From assembly GCA_028713225.1 (NCBI GenBank), contig JAQTOS010000005.1, forward strand, positions 1 through 64,000: DNA of 64,000 bases, in the 5' to 3' direction. This document shows, one piece after another, positions 30,508 to 40,263 of this stretch. Under the pieces are notes generated by a model. The model saw nothing but the letters and a program-made list of their open reading frames with translations, was not told the origin of the DNA and ran no database searches. How positions within the stretch are numbered: position 1 is the stretch's first letter; each line of letters starts with the position of its first letter. Source of the stretch: Candidatus Altimarinota bacterium (GTDB lineage Bacteria; Patescibacteriota; Gracilibacteria; BD1-5; UBA6164). Both the position numbers and the translations under genes were made by a program.

Positions 30508-31230
30508 ATGAAAAAAGGTCAACAAGAAGTTTATCCACTTAAGATGAATGCAAAAGAAATTTTTGCACTCTTCAATAGTGTTGCATTTCCTGAAATTGAA
30601 TTTATCGATTCACGAAATGTTATTCTTTTCGAAGTTGATAGCCTAAGAGCTATTCTTCAAATCGAAAAAGCACTTTTGAAGTCGGTTTTAGAGTACAACC
30701 CAAAAGGAAAAGCGGATAAACTTGTGTCAAACAAGCGAAAACCACTTTTCCTGAAAGCTTCGCTTCTTTCTAATCCATCTGGAATTGACCTGTGGCAATT
30801 TCATATTTATCAAGAACATGCTCAAGGAATCGTCATTGAGACGAATATTTCTTTGAATTCCTATGCTGATATTGGTGCGGAGCTGTCTGTTGTTCTCTTG
30901 ATGCTGACAGACCGTTATCACCGAGAACAATTTTCCCAAAAAATGGAGCGGGAATTTAAAATGTTTAAGCATGAACAGATGCTTCTGAAAAAAGAAGACT
31001 TGGAATATTTTCTGACTATTGATTATATTACTAGTCCAGAAAGAAACCAAGTTCTCTATACTTTCGAATATTACAAGTCACAAAAAGATGAGTATCCTGA
31101 GATGATTGAATTATTATCTCAACATCAGGCTGCAATCGCTAACAATGCTAAAATTCAAATTATTCTTGATCTCTGTAAAGAGTGTTTCGAAAAGTTTGAT
31201 TTTTGCCCAACAATCCAAAACCCCGCGTGA
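30508..31230 (+). CDS. 240-aa protein of standard-code origin, ends in TGA
   Basis: Not recognised. A soluble 240-residue protein without signal peptide; Leu/Glu/Lys-rich, helical. Base and codon use differ from the neighbours: higher GC, use of CTG, CGA, CGG and GAG, all glycines GGN, and a strong Shine-Dalgarno. The frame runs into GCG TGA inside a GC-rich terminator hairpin, exactly where a standard-code gene would stop. In this organism's code TGA would add Gly and 11 further residues to TAA at 31264-31266. Best explained as recent transfer from a standard-code bacterium; assembly contamination is a less likely alternative because the flanks are native. Confidence 0.75.
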   Translation: MKKGQQEVYPLKMNAKEIFALFNSVAFPEIEFIDSRNVILFEVDSLRAILQIEKALLKSVLEYNPKGKADKLVSNKRKPLFLKASLLSNPSGIDLWQFHIYQEHAQGIVIETNISLNSYADIGAELSVVLLMLTDRYHREQFSQKMEREFKMFKHEQMLLKKEDLEYFLTIDYITSPERNQVLYTFEYYKSQKDEYPEMIELLSQHQAAIANNAKIQIILDLCKECFEKFDFCPTIQNPA

Positions 31231-31247
31231 TGCGGGGCCTTTTTTAT
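31219..31247 (+). terminator. GC-rich terminator containing the TGA stop
   Basis: CCCCGC (31221-31226), loop GTGAT, GCGGGG (31232-31237), then CCTTTTTT. The TGA lies in the loop. The stem is far more GC-rich than native hairpins here. Confidence 0.85.
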
Positions 31248-33458
31248 TTATCTAATGAATCAATAAAATAATGTATTTGCAAAATCTTCTTTTATTCTAA
31301 GCATCTCATTTTCTAGTAATTCTTTTTGATGTTTTAAATTATTAAATTCTGGATTTGAATTAGTATTATTTAATTCATTTTGCAATCATTCATTTTCTTT
31401 TTCTAATGATGATATTTTCTTTAGTAATTTTTCTATTTCATTATTCGTAGTTTCTAACTCTTTTTCTTTTTTGGCTATCTCGTCTAATGCCTCTTGTCTT
31501 TTGAATCTTCGCATTACTCAAGATGGCATATTTAACTTTAATCTAGGTATTTCATTTTCTAAATCAGCTTTTTCATTTCTTAGTTGAGTTAAATTAGATT
31601 TATATTGATTAATAGATTTAATGTTTAAATCAAAAAAAGTTTTTTGTTCTGCTTGAGGTCATTTTAGTTTAATAAAATCATTTTGTATACTACTTAATTT
31701 ATTAATTCTAAGGTTTAATTCATCAAAAATTTTTATTACACTATAATTAGATGAATCTATTTCTATATCTTTAAAAGAAAAACTAGGATATTTATCTTCT
31801 CATCAAATTTGGTCTATACTAGAATCAAAAAATCAAAATAATTTAGCTAATTTATCGTTATTTTCTCATATTTTATTAAAAATTAGATCTGTGAAATCTA
31901 ACATTGGATTTCTTATATCTCAGCTATCAACAAGTGCTATAAACATTCATTTTAAAATTACTTTATCTGGATTTTTGATTCATACAGATGGAAACATTTT
32001 TTTCATAGCATTAGAAAAATCTATAAATATCTCATTTGAAAAAGTTTTACGAAAAGTCGTAACATCTATATCATTGATAAGAGATTTCATATTTTGATTA
32101 AATAAATCTTTTAGATGAGATGCTGTTTTATTAACTTTTCTTTCTAAATTTTCATCTACTTTATAAATACTATGATATTTGATTCATGTACTAGAAGATA
32201 ATTTCTGTAATAGTAGATTTCATATGCGAGAATTTATAAAATCAAAATGTTCTCTAAACAAATACCCAGTTACTCACTTGCTTACATCTTTATCAATAGT
32301 TCATTTGGCAACAGCAAAAACTTCCTTTGCTATTATATCAAAAACAAATTTTATATATTTTCCGGATTCAAAAATTGATGTTAATTTATTTTGTGATAAT
32401 TTATTTAATTCTACATTTGATATAATATCATTTAAAAACATTCGTATATCTTCCTTGTGCTCTAATTTCAGATGATTTGATAATATATATTTTAATTTAG
32501 GTTCATTTAATCAATTAAACCTCCTTTCTGGTCATTCTTCTTCTCAAGCGATATTTAGCATCAAGATGTTAGATTTTTGCGCATCATAAATTAATCAATA
32601 ATTTACTTTTAAGTTTAATGATTCTATAATTTTTTGTTTGAATAAAGGATTTAGTATATTATTTTGTAGATTAGTTATTCCACTAAAATGAGAAGTTGGT
32701 ATTACTATAGGATGATTTACATCTTCTGGAACTCTTACAATAGATTTTAATTTATCAAAAAATATATTTTTTGAATCACATTCGAAATTAAAATATTCTC
32801 TAACTATAAATCAAGTTATTCATGTACAAATATCTACATCAATGTTTCATTCGGAAAGCATTAAAATGTGCTTTTTTATAATTTCAAAAACAAATTGTAT
32901 ATAGTTTCAAGAATTAGAAAATAACGCAATATCATCATTTGATAAATCCTGTAAATCAATTTTACTTGTTATATCATAAATAAAATCTATTCTTTCTTTT
33001 TTATCGCTAATTTTTAGTATTTGTGATAGGATAAAATTTATATTTTTATCAGATAATCAAAGGGCTCTATTTGGTCTTTCTCATTCTTTAGTTGGTGGGT
33101 CTATATTTATTAGTATTATAGCTGAATTATAGTCATATCTTACAAATCAGTAATTTGATTCTAAGTTTAATGTTTCAATGATTAGAGCTTTGAATTTAGG
33201 GTCTTGTATATAATCATGGATTTTAATTCCTGTTTTTTGATGTATTTCATCTAATACATTTGACGGGATAATTATTTTATCTTTATTTACTCAAGAAAAT
33301 ATTAGTTTATGAGAAATTTCTTTTAGATATCTTAATCTTTCCGAAGGAGAATTAACTAAAGAATTTACAGATGCAACAATACCTGATCCATCTTTAGGCA
33401 GGGTTTTATCAACTTTTGTTTCAGCTAAATTATTGTTTGCAGAGTTTGTTCGATTCAT
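31248..33458 (-). CDS. Unknown 736-aa protein with tandem-duplicated domain and coiled coil
   Basis: Not recognised. Residues about 85-240 and 260-425 are two copies of one domain: both contain ETLNLESNYGF / ESLNLKVNYGL, a hydrophobic strand (AIILINI / NILMLNI), SGNYIQFVFEIIKKH / SGKYIKFVFDIIAKE, and ITGFIVREYFNF / VTGYLFREHFDF. The C-terminal part (about 590-725) is a long Lys/Glu/Asn coiled coil. No signal peptide or membrane helix. Short pieces of the duplicated domain (the GVxGxxxR-FxF part) recur in the unknown gene at 40264-41796. It lies last on the nrd-pbp strand, with its own possible promoter at 33485-33530. Confidence 0.75.
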
Positions 33459-33530
33459 AGATTTTTTTACAAAAACATTAAGAAGTTATTTTACTTTTTT
33501 ATTATAAAAAGTCAACCCACAAAAATGTTT

Positions 33531-35615
33531 TTATTCTACGCTTATCAATGTTTTTTTAGTACTAATTAAACTTCAATTTTGCATCAATTTTACAAAAATT
33601 TTATGAGTTCATTTTTCTAGCTTCCAAAATTCATTTTTCAAAATTTCATTATCAACTAAGTAATAAACTTTATCATAATCATAATTTGTAGAAAATTCTA
33701 TTTTTATACTTTGAGAATCTAGAGGTTTTTGCTTATCTATACTATAAACACTATTTTGTAATGGGGAAGTTATTTCTAGATATTTTTCCTGTAAGGAACG
33801 AATATTTTCGTTCCTATTTTCTTTATTATTTGAAAAATATTTTGTCTCTACAATATCCGTAGGTTCCAAATAATAAACTATATTTCTAAAAACTTCTCAA
33901 GCTCAGCTTGCTCCAGAAACTCATTTCATATTTGAGGCATCTTTGTTACCAACCCAAACTCAAATTATATAATTGTCAGTATATCACATTGCCCAATTAT
34001 CTCTGAAATTTCTTGAAGTTCCAGTTTTTACAAATACATTTCTATCAGGGAAATCAAGCGAAGAATTTATAGGAAATCATCCAAGTTTAAAATATCTATT
34101 TGTTAGGATTTCTGACACCATATCGCTGTATTTTTTTTCAGCAATCTTAGAACATTTTTTATTATTTCATTCTATAAAATTTATATCACATAAATCTCAA
34201 TTATTCGCAAAAATAGAATAAGCTCTTGTTAATTCATATAAACTAACTTCTCAAACTCATAGAGTAAGAGCTAATCAATAATGTTCAGCTGATTCATTTA
34301 AACTTGTAATTCAAACTTTTTTCAAAAATTCTAGTAAATTTTCTACTCAAATTTCTTGAGTTAATTTAACAGCAGGAATATTTATACTTTGGCTTAAAGC
34401 TTCAGCTAAACTTACTTCAGAGTGGTATTTTAAATCATAGTTTTTTGGACTATATTCATATCATTCCTTTGTTTGAAAAGAAATAGGTAAATCTAGGATT
34501 TTTGACTCTGGACTTAGTCATAGATTTTTAAAAGCCAAATAATAAGTGAAAGGTTTTATTGCAGAACCAGCTTGTCTCGGAGAAGTTCGAGAATTTACTT
34601 GTCAGTTTAATCAAGCATAATCTATTCAACCTATCATAACTTTTAAATCATTTGTTTTTCTGTCCAAAACTATTACAGAATAATCTGTTACATTTTTCCA
34701 AAACAATTTCAAAATAGCATTATATGAAAGTTTTTCTATTTCACGAGTCATATAGTAGTCAAGGGTAGTTTGGATTTTTCACTCCCCCTCAGTCCCTCGC
34801 TCAACTTGAGGGGGAAGGGAAGCAGGGGGAGTTTTTTCTATAAAATCCACCACATAAGGCAATTTATTTTTATGTTCTGTATTCCAAATTAGTTTCTCTG
34901 ATTTTATATCTTCATATTCTGATTCTGTTATTATTTTTCTTGATTTTAAAGCTTCTAGAATAGCAGAAAATCTATTTTCAAAATTTTGTTTTTTCTTGAA
35001 TGGTTCATAATTATTTGAATTTTTTGGAATGGTAGCTAGTGCTATAATTTCAGCTTTTGTTAGATTTGTGACATCTTTCCCAAAATAATAAATTGAAGCT
35101 GATTCTAGTCAATAATTTAGGTAGCCAAAATAAATATTATTTAGATATAAATTTAGTATTTCATCTTTAGAATATTTTTTATTTAGAGCCAATGCTAGTA
35201 CAAATTCTTTGATTTTAGTTTTGTATCATCTGCTAGAATTTAGCCATAAACTATTTCTGATTACTTGAGAATCTATTGTAGAAGCTCATTCTACTATTTT
35301 TCAAGCGAGTAAATCATGATAAAATGCTCTAAAAAAAGATATAAAATCTATTCCAGAGTGATAGTAAAATCTTTTATCTTCAAGTGATATAAAAACTTTT
35401 TTTGCAAAATCATATTTTTCTCAAGAAAAATCTCATATTCTATGTCTATATTTATTTTCAGCTATTATTTCTCAAATTTCTTCATTATTCGAGTCATAAA
35501 TTACTTTTGATTCAGGGATTTCCTTTAGATCTATTTTGATAAAATAGGGAAAAGTAAAATAAATAACATAAAGAAAAATTATAGAGATTAGAGTGATTTT
35601 AATTGATTTTTTCAT
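33531..35615 (-). CDS. pbpC: Class A penicillin-binding protein (PBP1c-like)
   Basis: 694 residues, bifunctional peptidoglycan synthase. An N-terminal membrane helix (1-25) precedes a transglycosylase (GT51) domain with EDKRFYYHSGIDF (near 82), GASTIDSQVIRN and KYSKDEILNLYLNNIYFG. The transpeptidase domain has SxxK as PRQAGSAIKPF (near 350), SxN as SQSINIP and KTGTSRN (near 550). The C-terminal 90 residues resemble the PBP1c BiPBP_C domain. Two repeat elements lie in frame: one in the linker between the two catalytic domains (34781-34832), one before the C-terminal domain (33784-33820). Begins 5 bp after nrdR. PbpC assignment is by domain order and is tentative. Confidence 0.88.
33784..33820. 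repeat. In-frame palindromic repeat (second copy of korA type)
   Basis: GGAACGAATATTTTCGTTCC lies between TTTCCTGTAA and TATTTT. Read on the gene's strand it is AGGAACGAAAATATTCGTTCC, which matches the korA insert at 18107-18140 in about 27 of 34 positions and is translated as NRNENIRSLQEKY against NGNENIRPLQERF. Confidence 0.7.
34781..34832. repeat. In-frame GC-rich palindromic repeat, second family
   Basis: ACTCCCCCT (34781-34789) and AGGGGGAGT (34823-34831) are exact inverted arms, with further CCCTC/GAGGG pairing inside. GC content is far above the gene around it. It reads without stop through the PBP linker as TPPASLPPQVERGTEGE, low in the residue types used elsewhere in the protein. 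Confidence 0.7.
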
Positions 35616-35620
35616 AGATA

Positions 35621-36061
35621 TTAAAAATTTTTACTTATAAAATCTATATAATCTTTTTTATTTTTGAAATTATGATAAGCTGAAGCATATCTAATATATG
35701 CAGATTCATCAAGTTCTTTGATATTTTCAAGAACATAATTAGCAATTTCTTCTGATGTTATTTTTCTTTTATTTACTAGTTTTGATTCTATCTCAGAAAT
35801 TATTAAATCAAGTTTTTTAAAACTTATGTTTCTTTTATTAAAAGCCTTTATTATACTTCATTCAAGTTTTTTTCTACTATAATCTTCTGCTTTTCCAGAA
35901 GATTTTTCTACAATAAGTTCTATTTTTTCTGCTTTTTCATAAGTATTAAATCTATTATTACAATTTAAACACTCTCTTCTTCTTTTTACAGTAAATCAAT
36001 CCTCAGATAATCTAGAATCTAGAACTTTTGTATCAGTATTTCAACAGTATATACAATACAT
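35621..36061 (-). CDS. nrdR: Transcriptional repressor NrdR
   Basis: 146 residues. A zinc ribbon MYCIYCGN...RRRECLNC with four cysteines (residues 3, 6, 31, 34) is followed by NRFNTYE and an ATP-cone domain (KLEGSIIKAFNKRN). NrdR senses ATP/dATP and represses ribonucleotide reductase genes by binding paired NrdR boxes. Two such boxes lie in front of nrdD (39183-39229), the first gene of this strand unit, which gives a plausible autoregulatory loop. 32 bp after nrdG and 5 bp before the PBP gene. Confidence 0.93.
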
Positions 36062-36093
36062 ATTAAATTTTGTTAGTTTAAGTATTTTCTTTA

Positions 36094-36792
36094 TTATAGT
36101 CTAATTTCACAATTTTCAATATATTTTACTCAAATCTCTCTAAATTCCAATAATTCTGTAGAATTAAAACTTTCTCAATTAAAATTTGGATTTAAAGTAT
36201 TTCATCATCTATAATTTTGTAGAAAATATTTTTTGCACGGGAAAATTTGTTTTACTACTTTTTCGAAGTTTTCAAGTGTATGATAATTCTTTACAATAGT
36301 TGTTCTAAATTCATAGTTAATTCAAGAAGTTTTGATTATTTCGATACTTTTTAAATAATCTATTTTATTATATTTAATTCAAAGTAAATTTTCCAAATTC
36401 TCATAGTCTCACTTAATATCCATAGCTATATAATCAACTAAATTATACGTTAAAAGTTCAGCTAAAATATCTGGATTTTGCCCATTTGTATCAAGTTTAA
36501 CTAAAAATCACATATCTTTTATTTTTTTGCAAAATTCTACTAAGTCTTTTTGAATAGTTGGTTCTCAACCACAAATTACGACTCAGTCTAAAATTCAGAT
36601 TTTAGTTTTTAAAAAATTTAAAAATATAAGTTCGGGGATAAAATCTTTTATTTTTGCAATTTTTTCAGGTAAAACAAACTCAGAGTTATGACAGTAAGAA
36701 CATCTCAAATTACATCAAGCTGTAAAAATTATACAAGAAACTTTGCTTGGATAATCAAGCAAAGTTGTTTTTTGGATTCATGAAATTAGCAT
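36094..36792 (-). CDS. nrdG: Anaerobic ribonucleotide reductase activating protein (radical SAM)
   Basis: 232 residues. Radical-SAM motif GCNLRCSYCH (near residue 28), the CxxxCxxC iron-sulfur ligands, then GGEPTIQKD and DIKGDYEN typical of NrdG/PflA activases. It uses S-adenosylmethionine to generate the glycyl radical on NrdD. It immediately follows (5 bp) the separate gene for the NrdD glycyl-radical domain. Glycines in GGEP are partly TGA. Confidence 0.92.
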
Positions 36793-36797
36793 ATTTT

Positions 36798-36974
36798 CTA
36801 ATTTTTATATTCAGCAATAAATTTAGAATTCATACTTATATTTTCTTCAAAATAAGTACGAGAATAAAATTCAGATTTTTTTCCTATATTGAAATGACTT
36901 ACAGGTCTAAAATATCCCATAACTCTTGTATAAATTTCGCATTTAGTTCTTTCTAAATTAGTTTGATTTTCCAT
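36798..36974 (-). CDS. Stand-alone glycyl-radical domain of class III ribonucleotide reductase
   Basis: 58 residues. TKCEIYTRVMGYFRPVSHFN and GKKSEFYSRTYFEE match the C-terminal glycyl-radical region of NrdD, in which RV(x)GY(x)RP carries the radical glycine (here Gly20, codon GGA). The main NrdD gene next to it ends without this region, so the radical site is provided in trans, as with YfiD for pyruvate formate-lyase. It ends with TAG, an uncommon stop here. Lies between nrdD and nrdG (24 and 5 bp gaps). Confidence 0.8.
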   Translation of the reverse strand: MENQTNLERTKCEIYTRVMGYFRPVSHFNIGKKSEFYSRTYFEENISMNSKFIAEYKN

Positions 36975-36998
36975 ATTATTTTTATTATTAAATTAAAA

Positions 36999-39164
36999 TT
37001 ATTTTGCTGTATAAATTTTTCTAGTTTCTAGATCAAGTTTTTCTCAAGTAAATCATATTTCCTCATCACAATTAGGACAATAATCATGTTCTCAAGCAAT
37101 ATATCAATGTTTTGGACAGATTGAAAAAGTTGGAGTTATTGTTATGTAGGGAAGTTGATAATTCTCTAATACTTTTTTAACAAGTGATTTACAAGCTTGT
37201 AAGTCACTAACTTTCTCTCAAAGATATAAGTGCAGAACAGTTCATCCTGTATATTTACATTGTATTTCATTTTGATAATCAAGGGCTTCAAATGCATCAG
37301 ATGTAAATCAAACTGGTAGACTAGTAGAATTTGTATAATAAGGAGCATCTATTGTTCCAGCCTGAATAATATTTGGAATTTGTTTTTTATCCTCCTTTGC
37401 AAATCTATAAGTAGTTCATTCTGCAGGAGTTGCTTCTAGATTATATAAATTTCCACTTTCTTCTTGAAAATGTTTTAATCTTTCTCTCATCATTTCCATT
37501 ATTTCAAGGGTCATATTTCTTCAAAAATCTGTTGTTATATTTTCTTTTCCAGCAGTAAAATTCAAAATTGCTTCATTCATACCATTTATTCAAATTGTTG
37601 AAAAATGATTTCTGAAACTATGTAAATATCTTTTCGTATAAGGAAAAAGTCAAGCATCAAGCCATTTACTAAGCTCTTTTCTTTTTAGCTCAAGAGATAA
37701 ATAAGCATTTTCCATCAAGAATAAAATTCTAGATTTAAATCATTCTAAATCTCAAGCATTATTATATCCTATTCTTGCTAAATTTAGAGTAACAACTCCT
37801 ATACTTCAAGTCATCTCAGCTGATCCAAAAAGTCAATTTCATCTTTTTAATAATTCTGTTAAATCAAGTTGTAATCTACAACACATACTTCTAACAGCTC
37901 AAGGAGTATAAGCATCAGGATTTTTTACTTTTGTTATACTTCAATTTTCATCTTTTACTCTTTTAAATTGGCTTCCCACGAAATTTTGAAAATAGGGAAT
38001 TCAGTATTTCGCAGTCATTTCAAAAATATCATCTACTATTTCATTATTCCAGTCAAAATCTTCAGTTATATTGTAAGTAGGAATAGGGAAAGTAAAAACA
38101 TTTCATTTAGCATCTCAAGTCGTGTAAACTCGTACCAAAGCCTTATTTATCATATCCATTTCCTCTTGTAAATCTCAAAAATTCTTTTTATAATATCCGG
38201 CATTAACTCATCCTAGAAATAATGCTTTATCTTTTAAATCTTCAGGACAAACTAAATCAAGAGTTATATTTGTAAAAGGAGTTTGAGTTCACCATCTTGA
38301 TGGTACATTTAATCCAAATACAAAATTTTGCATTTGTTGATAAACATATTTATAAGTTTTTTTGTTTATATAATCTTTTTTTTCTTTCTCAGTTTCAAAT
38401 TTAACTCATAAATCATCTAATTCTTTTTCCAAAGTTTCTTTGTGTTTATGAACAAATGGTGCTAAATATGTATCAAAACTTGAAAATGCTTGTGCTCAAG
38501 CCCATTCATTTTGCAAAGTTCCTAAAAAATTTATCATTTGATTTACAACTGCTTGAAGATTTTTAGCAGGAGCTGATTCAATTCTATTTGGTAATCAATT
38601 AAATCATAATTCAAGTAATTGTCTCAAACTCCAACCTGCACAATATCAGCAAAACATATCTAAATCATGTATGTGATAATCTGCATTTCTATGTAATGCT
38701 CAAACTTCTTCAGGATAAACATGGCTTAACCAATAATTTGCTGTAACTTTACCGGAAGTATTTAGTATAAGTCCTCCAAGAGAATATCCAGAATTTGCAT
38801 TAGCATTTACTCTCCAATCAGATTTATTTAAATATTCTTCCATAGTATTTCAAACTTCTATGGTTATTTTTTGTCATTCTCTATTTAATCTTCTTTGTTC
38901 TCTGTATAAAATATACTTTTTAGCAACACTATCATGACCTTCTTTTATCAGAGTTTCTTCAACTACATCTTGTATAGTTTCAACTTCTGGAATAGTAACT
39001 CATGTTTTTTCAATATTTTTTATTGTATCAGATAAAATATTATCTAATCCTGAAAAATCATTACCTCAAGCAGCAATTATGGCATTTTTTATAGCTTTTT
39101 TAATTTTTTCGCTATCAAATGAAACAATGCTTCAATTTCTCTTTTTTACCTTAAAAATAGCCAT
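36999..39164 (-). CDS. nrdD: Anaerobic ribonucleoside-triphosphate reductase, large part
   Basis: 721 residues. Reduces ribonucleotides to deoxyribonucleotides without oxygen. N-terminal ATP-cone (FKVKKRNGSIVSFDSEKI, 3-90), then the NrdD barrel (DIHDLDMFCGYCAGWSLRQL; NVPSRWGTQTPFTN; GAVRSMCCRLQLD). The C-terminal zinc ribbon is CPKHG...CPNC (about 685-705). It ends 15 residues later, before the RVxGY glycyl-radical motif, which is encoded by the next small gene. First gene of a unit with the radical domain, nrdG, nrdR and the PBP. Two NrdR-like boxes precede it. Confidence 0.93.
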
Positions 39165-39182
39165 AATTAGAAAAAAATTTAA

Positions 39183-39229
39183 ATAAAATATATAGTATTA
39201 ATTAAATACAAAAACACTATATATAGTAT
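39183..39229 (-). promoter_or_regulatory. Two tandem NrdR boxes before nrdD
   Basis: ACACTATATATAGTAT (39214-39229) matches the NrdR consensus acaCwAtATaTwGtgt closely. ATAAAATATATAGTAT (39183-39198) is a second, weaker copy. Offset is 31 bp, three helical turns, the known arrangement of NrdR operators. Confidence 0.8.
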
Positions 39230-39308
39230 TTAAATTTTACAAAATCAATATATATTGACAAATTTACAATATTTCTTAAATGCTTGAGTTTTTCTTTTAC
39301 TAAAGACA

Positions 39309-39345
39309 AGAAAAAAACCTAGATTTTAAAAATCTAGGTTTTTTG
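39309..39345. terminator. Terminator after the STAS gene
   Basis: AAAACCTAGATTT and AAATCTAGGTTTT arms around TTA with A- and T-runs. Lies between the STAS gene end and the nrdD promoter. Confidence 0.8.
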
Positions 39346-39396
39346 AAATTTTGTATTTTTTGTATTTAAGGCTTTAACTTTTTTTAAAAAAATATA

Positions 39397-39747
39397 TTAT
39401 TTCATAGCTTCTATAGCTTCTTCTATTGTATCAACAGTAGGTATTATAGTAGTTATTCAAACAAGTTCAAGTACATCTTTAACTCCTTCATCACAGTTAG
39501 TTATATACATTTGACCGTTATTATCCTCTAAATTAGAGAAAATATCAGCTATATAACCAATAGATTTAGAATTAAGATATTTTAATTCTCAAAGTTGAAA
39601 AATTACTTTTTTTCCTTCGAATTCTCCGATATCTGTGTAGATAGCAGTAAATGTTTTATCTGCATTAGTTTCATCTAATTCTCCTTTGAATTCAAAAATT
39701 AAAATTCAATTTTCATCTTTTTTATTTACTTCTATAAGCGTTTCCAT
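39397..39747 (-). CDS. STAS-domain protein (anti-sigma factor antagonist-like)
   Basis: 116 residues, one STAS domain. GILIFEFKGELDETNADKTF and FQLGELKYLNSKSIGYIADI match the family; the Ser in LNSKSIG (about residue 62) sits where RsbV/SpoIIAA proteins are phosphorylated. Such proteins are switched by a kinase and by PP2C phosphatases. A SpoIIE-type PP2C is encoded at 52321 within the pilus operon. No RsbW kinase is seen here. Whether it controls sigma factor or pilus activity is unknown. Confidence 0.85.
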
Positions 39748-39835
39748 AAAATAGGTGTTAATATATAAGACAAACTCATTATATTACATATTTGAAGAAA
39801 AAACAAATTTTTAATCATTATTATTATCAAATTTT

Positions 39836-40228
39836 ATGTATAATTATAAATTAGAAGATATTGCAAGTTTAAAAATATCTATAAATAAGGGAAATATAAT
39901 ATTTTTGTATTGAGATTTGCGAGCTTGAAAAACAACTTTATCAAAGCATATTATAAATGATATTTTATGAATTAAGGAGGATGTAAGAAGCCCCACTTAT
40001 ACTTATTATAATAAATACTGAAATAATATTTATCATTTTGATTTATACAGACTTAAAAATTATGACGAGTTTTTTGCAATAGGATGAGAAGAAATTCTAG
40101 ATAATCCAGATAATATTTGCATTATAGAATGGCCAGAAATTTTAGAGAAATATTTCAAAGCAGATATTGTAATAAAATTATGAAAAATAAGTGAAACTGA
40201 GAGAAGTATAGATATAGTTTATAAATAA
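39836..40228 (+). CDS. tsaE: tRNA threonylcarbamoyladenosine biosynthesis ATPase TsaE
   Basis: 130 residues. Walker A GDLRAGKTTLSK (near 26), SPTYTYYN, HFDLYRL and IIEWPE follow TsaE order. Its ATPase activity supports TsaB-TsaD in t6A formation; tsaD is at 520. The Gly of GDLRAG and others are TGA. Between two terminators, so an independent transcript. Confidence 0.93.
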
Positions 40229-40231
40229 AAT

Positions 40232-40260
40232 AAAAAGCTGATTTTCAAAATCAGCTTTTT
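40232..40260. terminator. Bidirectional terminator after tsaE
   Basis: AAAAAGCTGATTTT and AAAATCAGCTTTTT perfect arms around one C; serves tsaE and the convergent 510-aa gene. Confidence 0.85.
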
Positions 40261-40263
40261 ACT

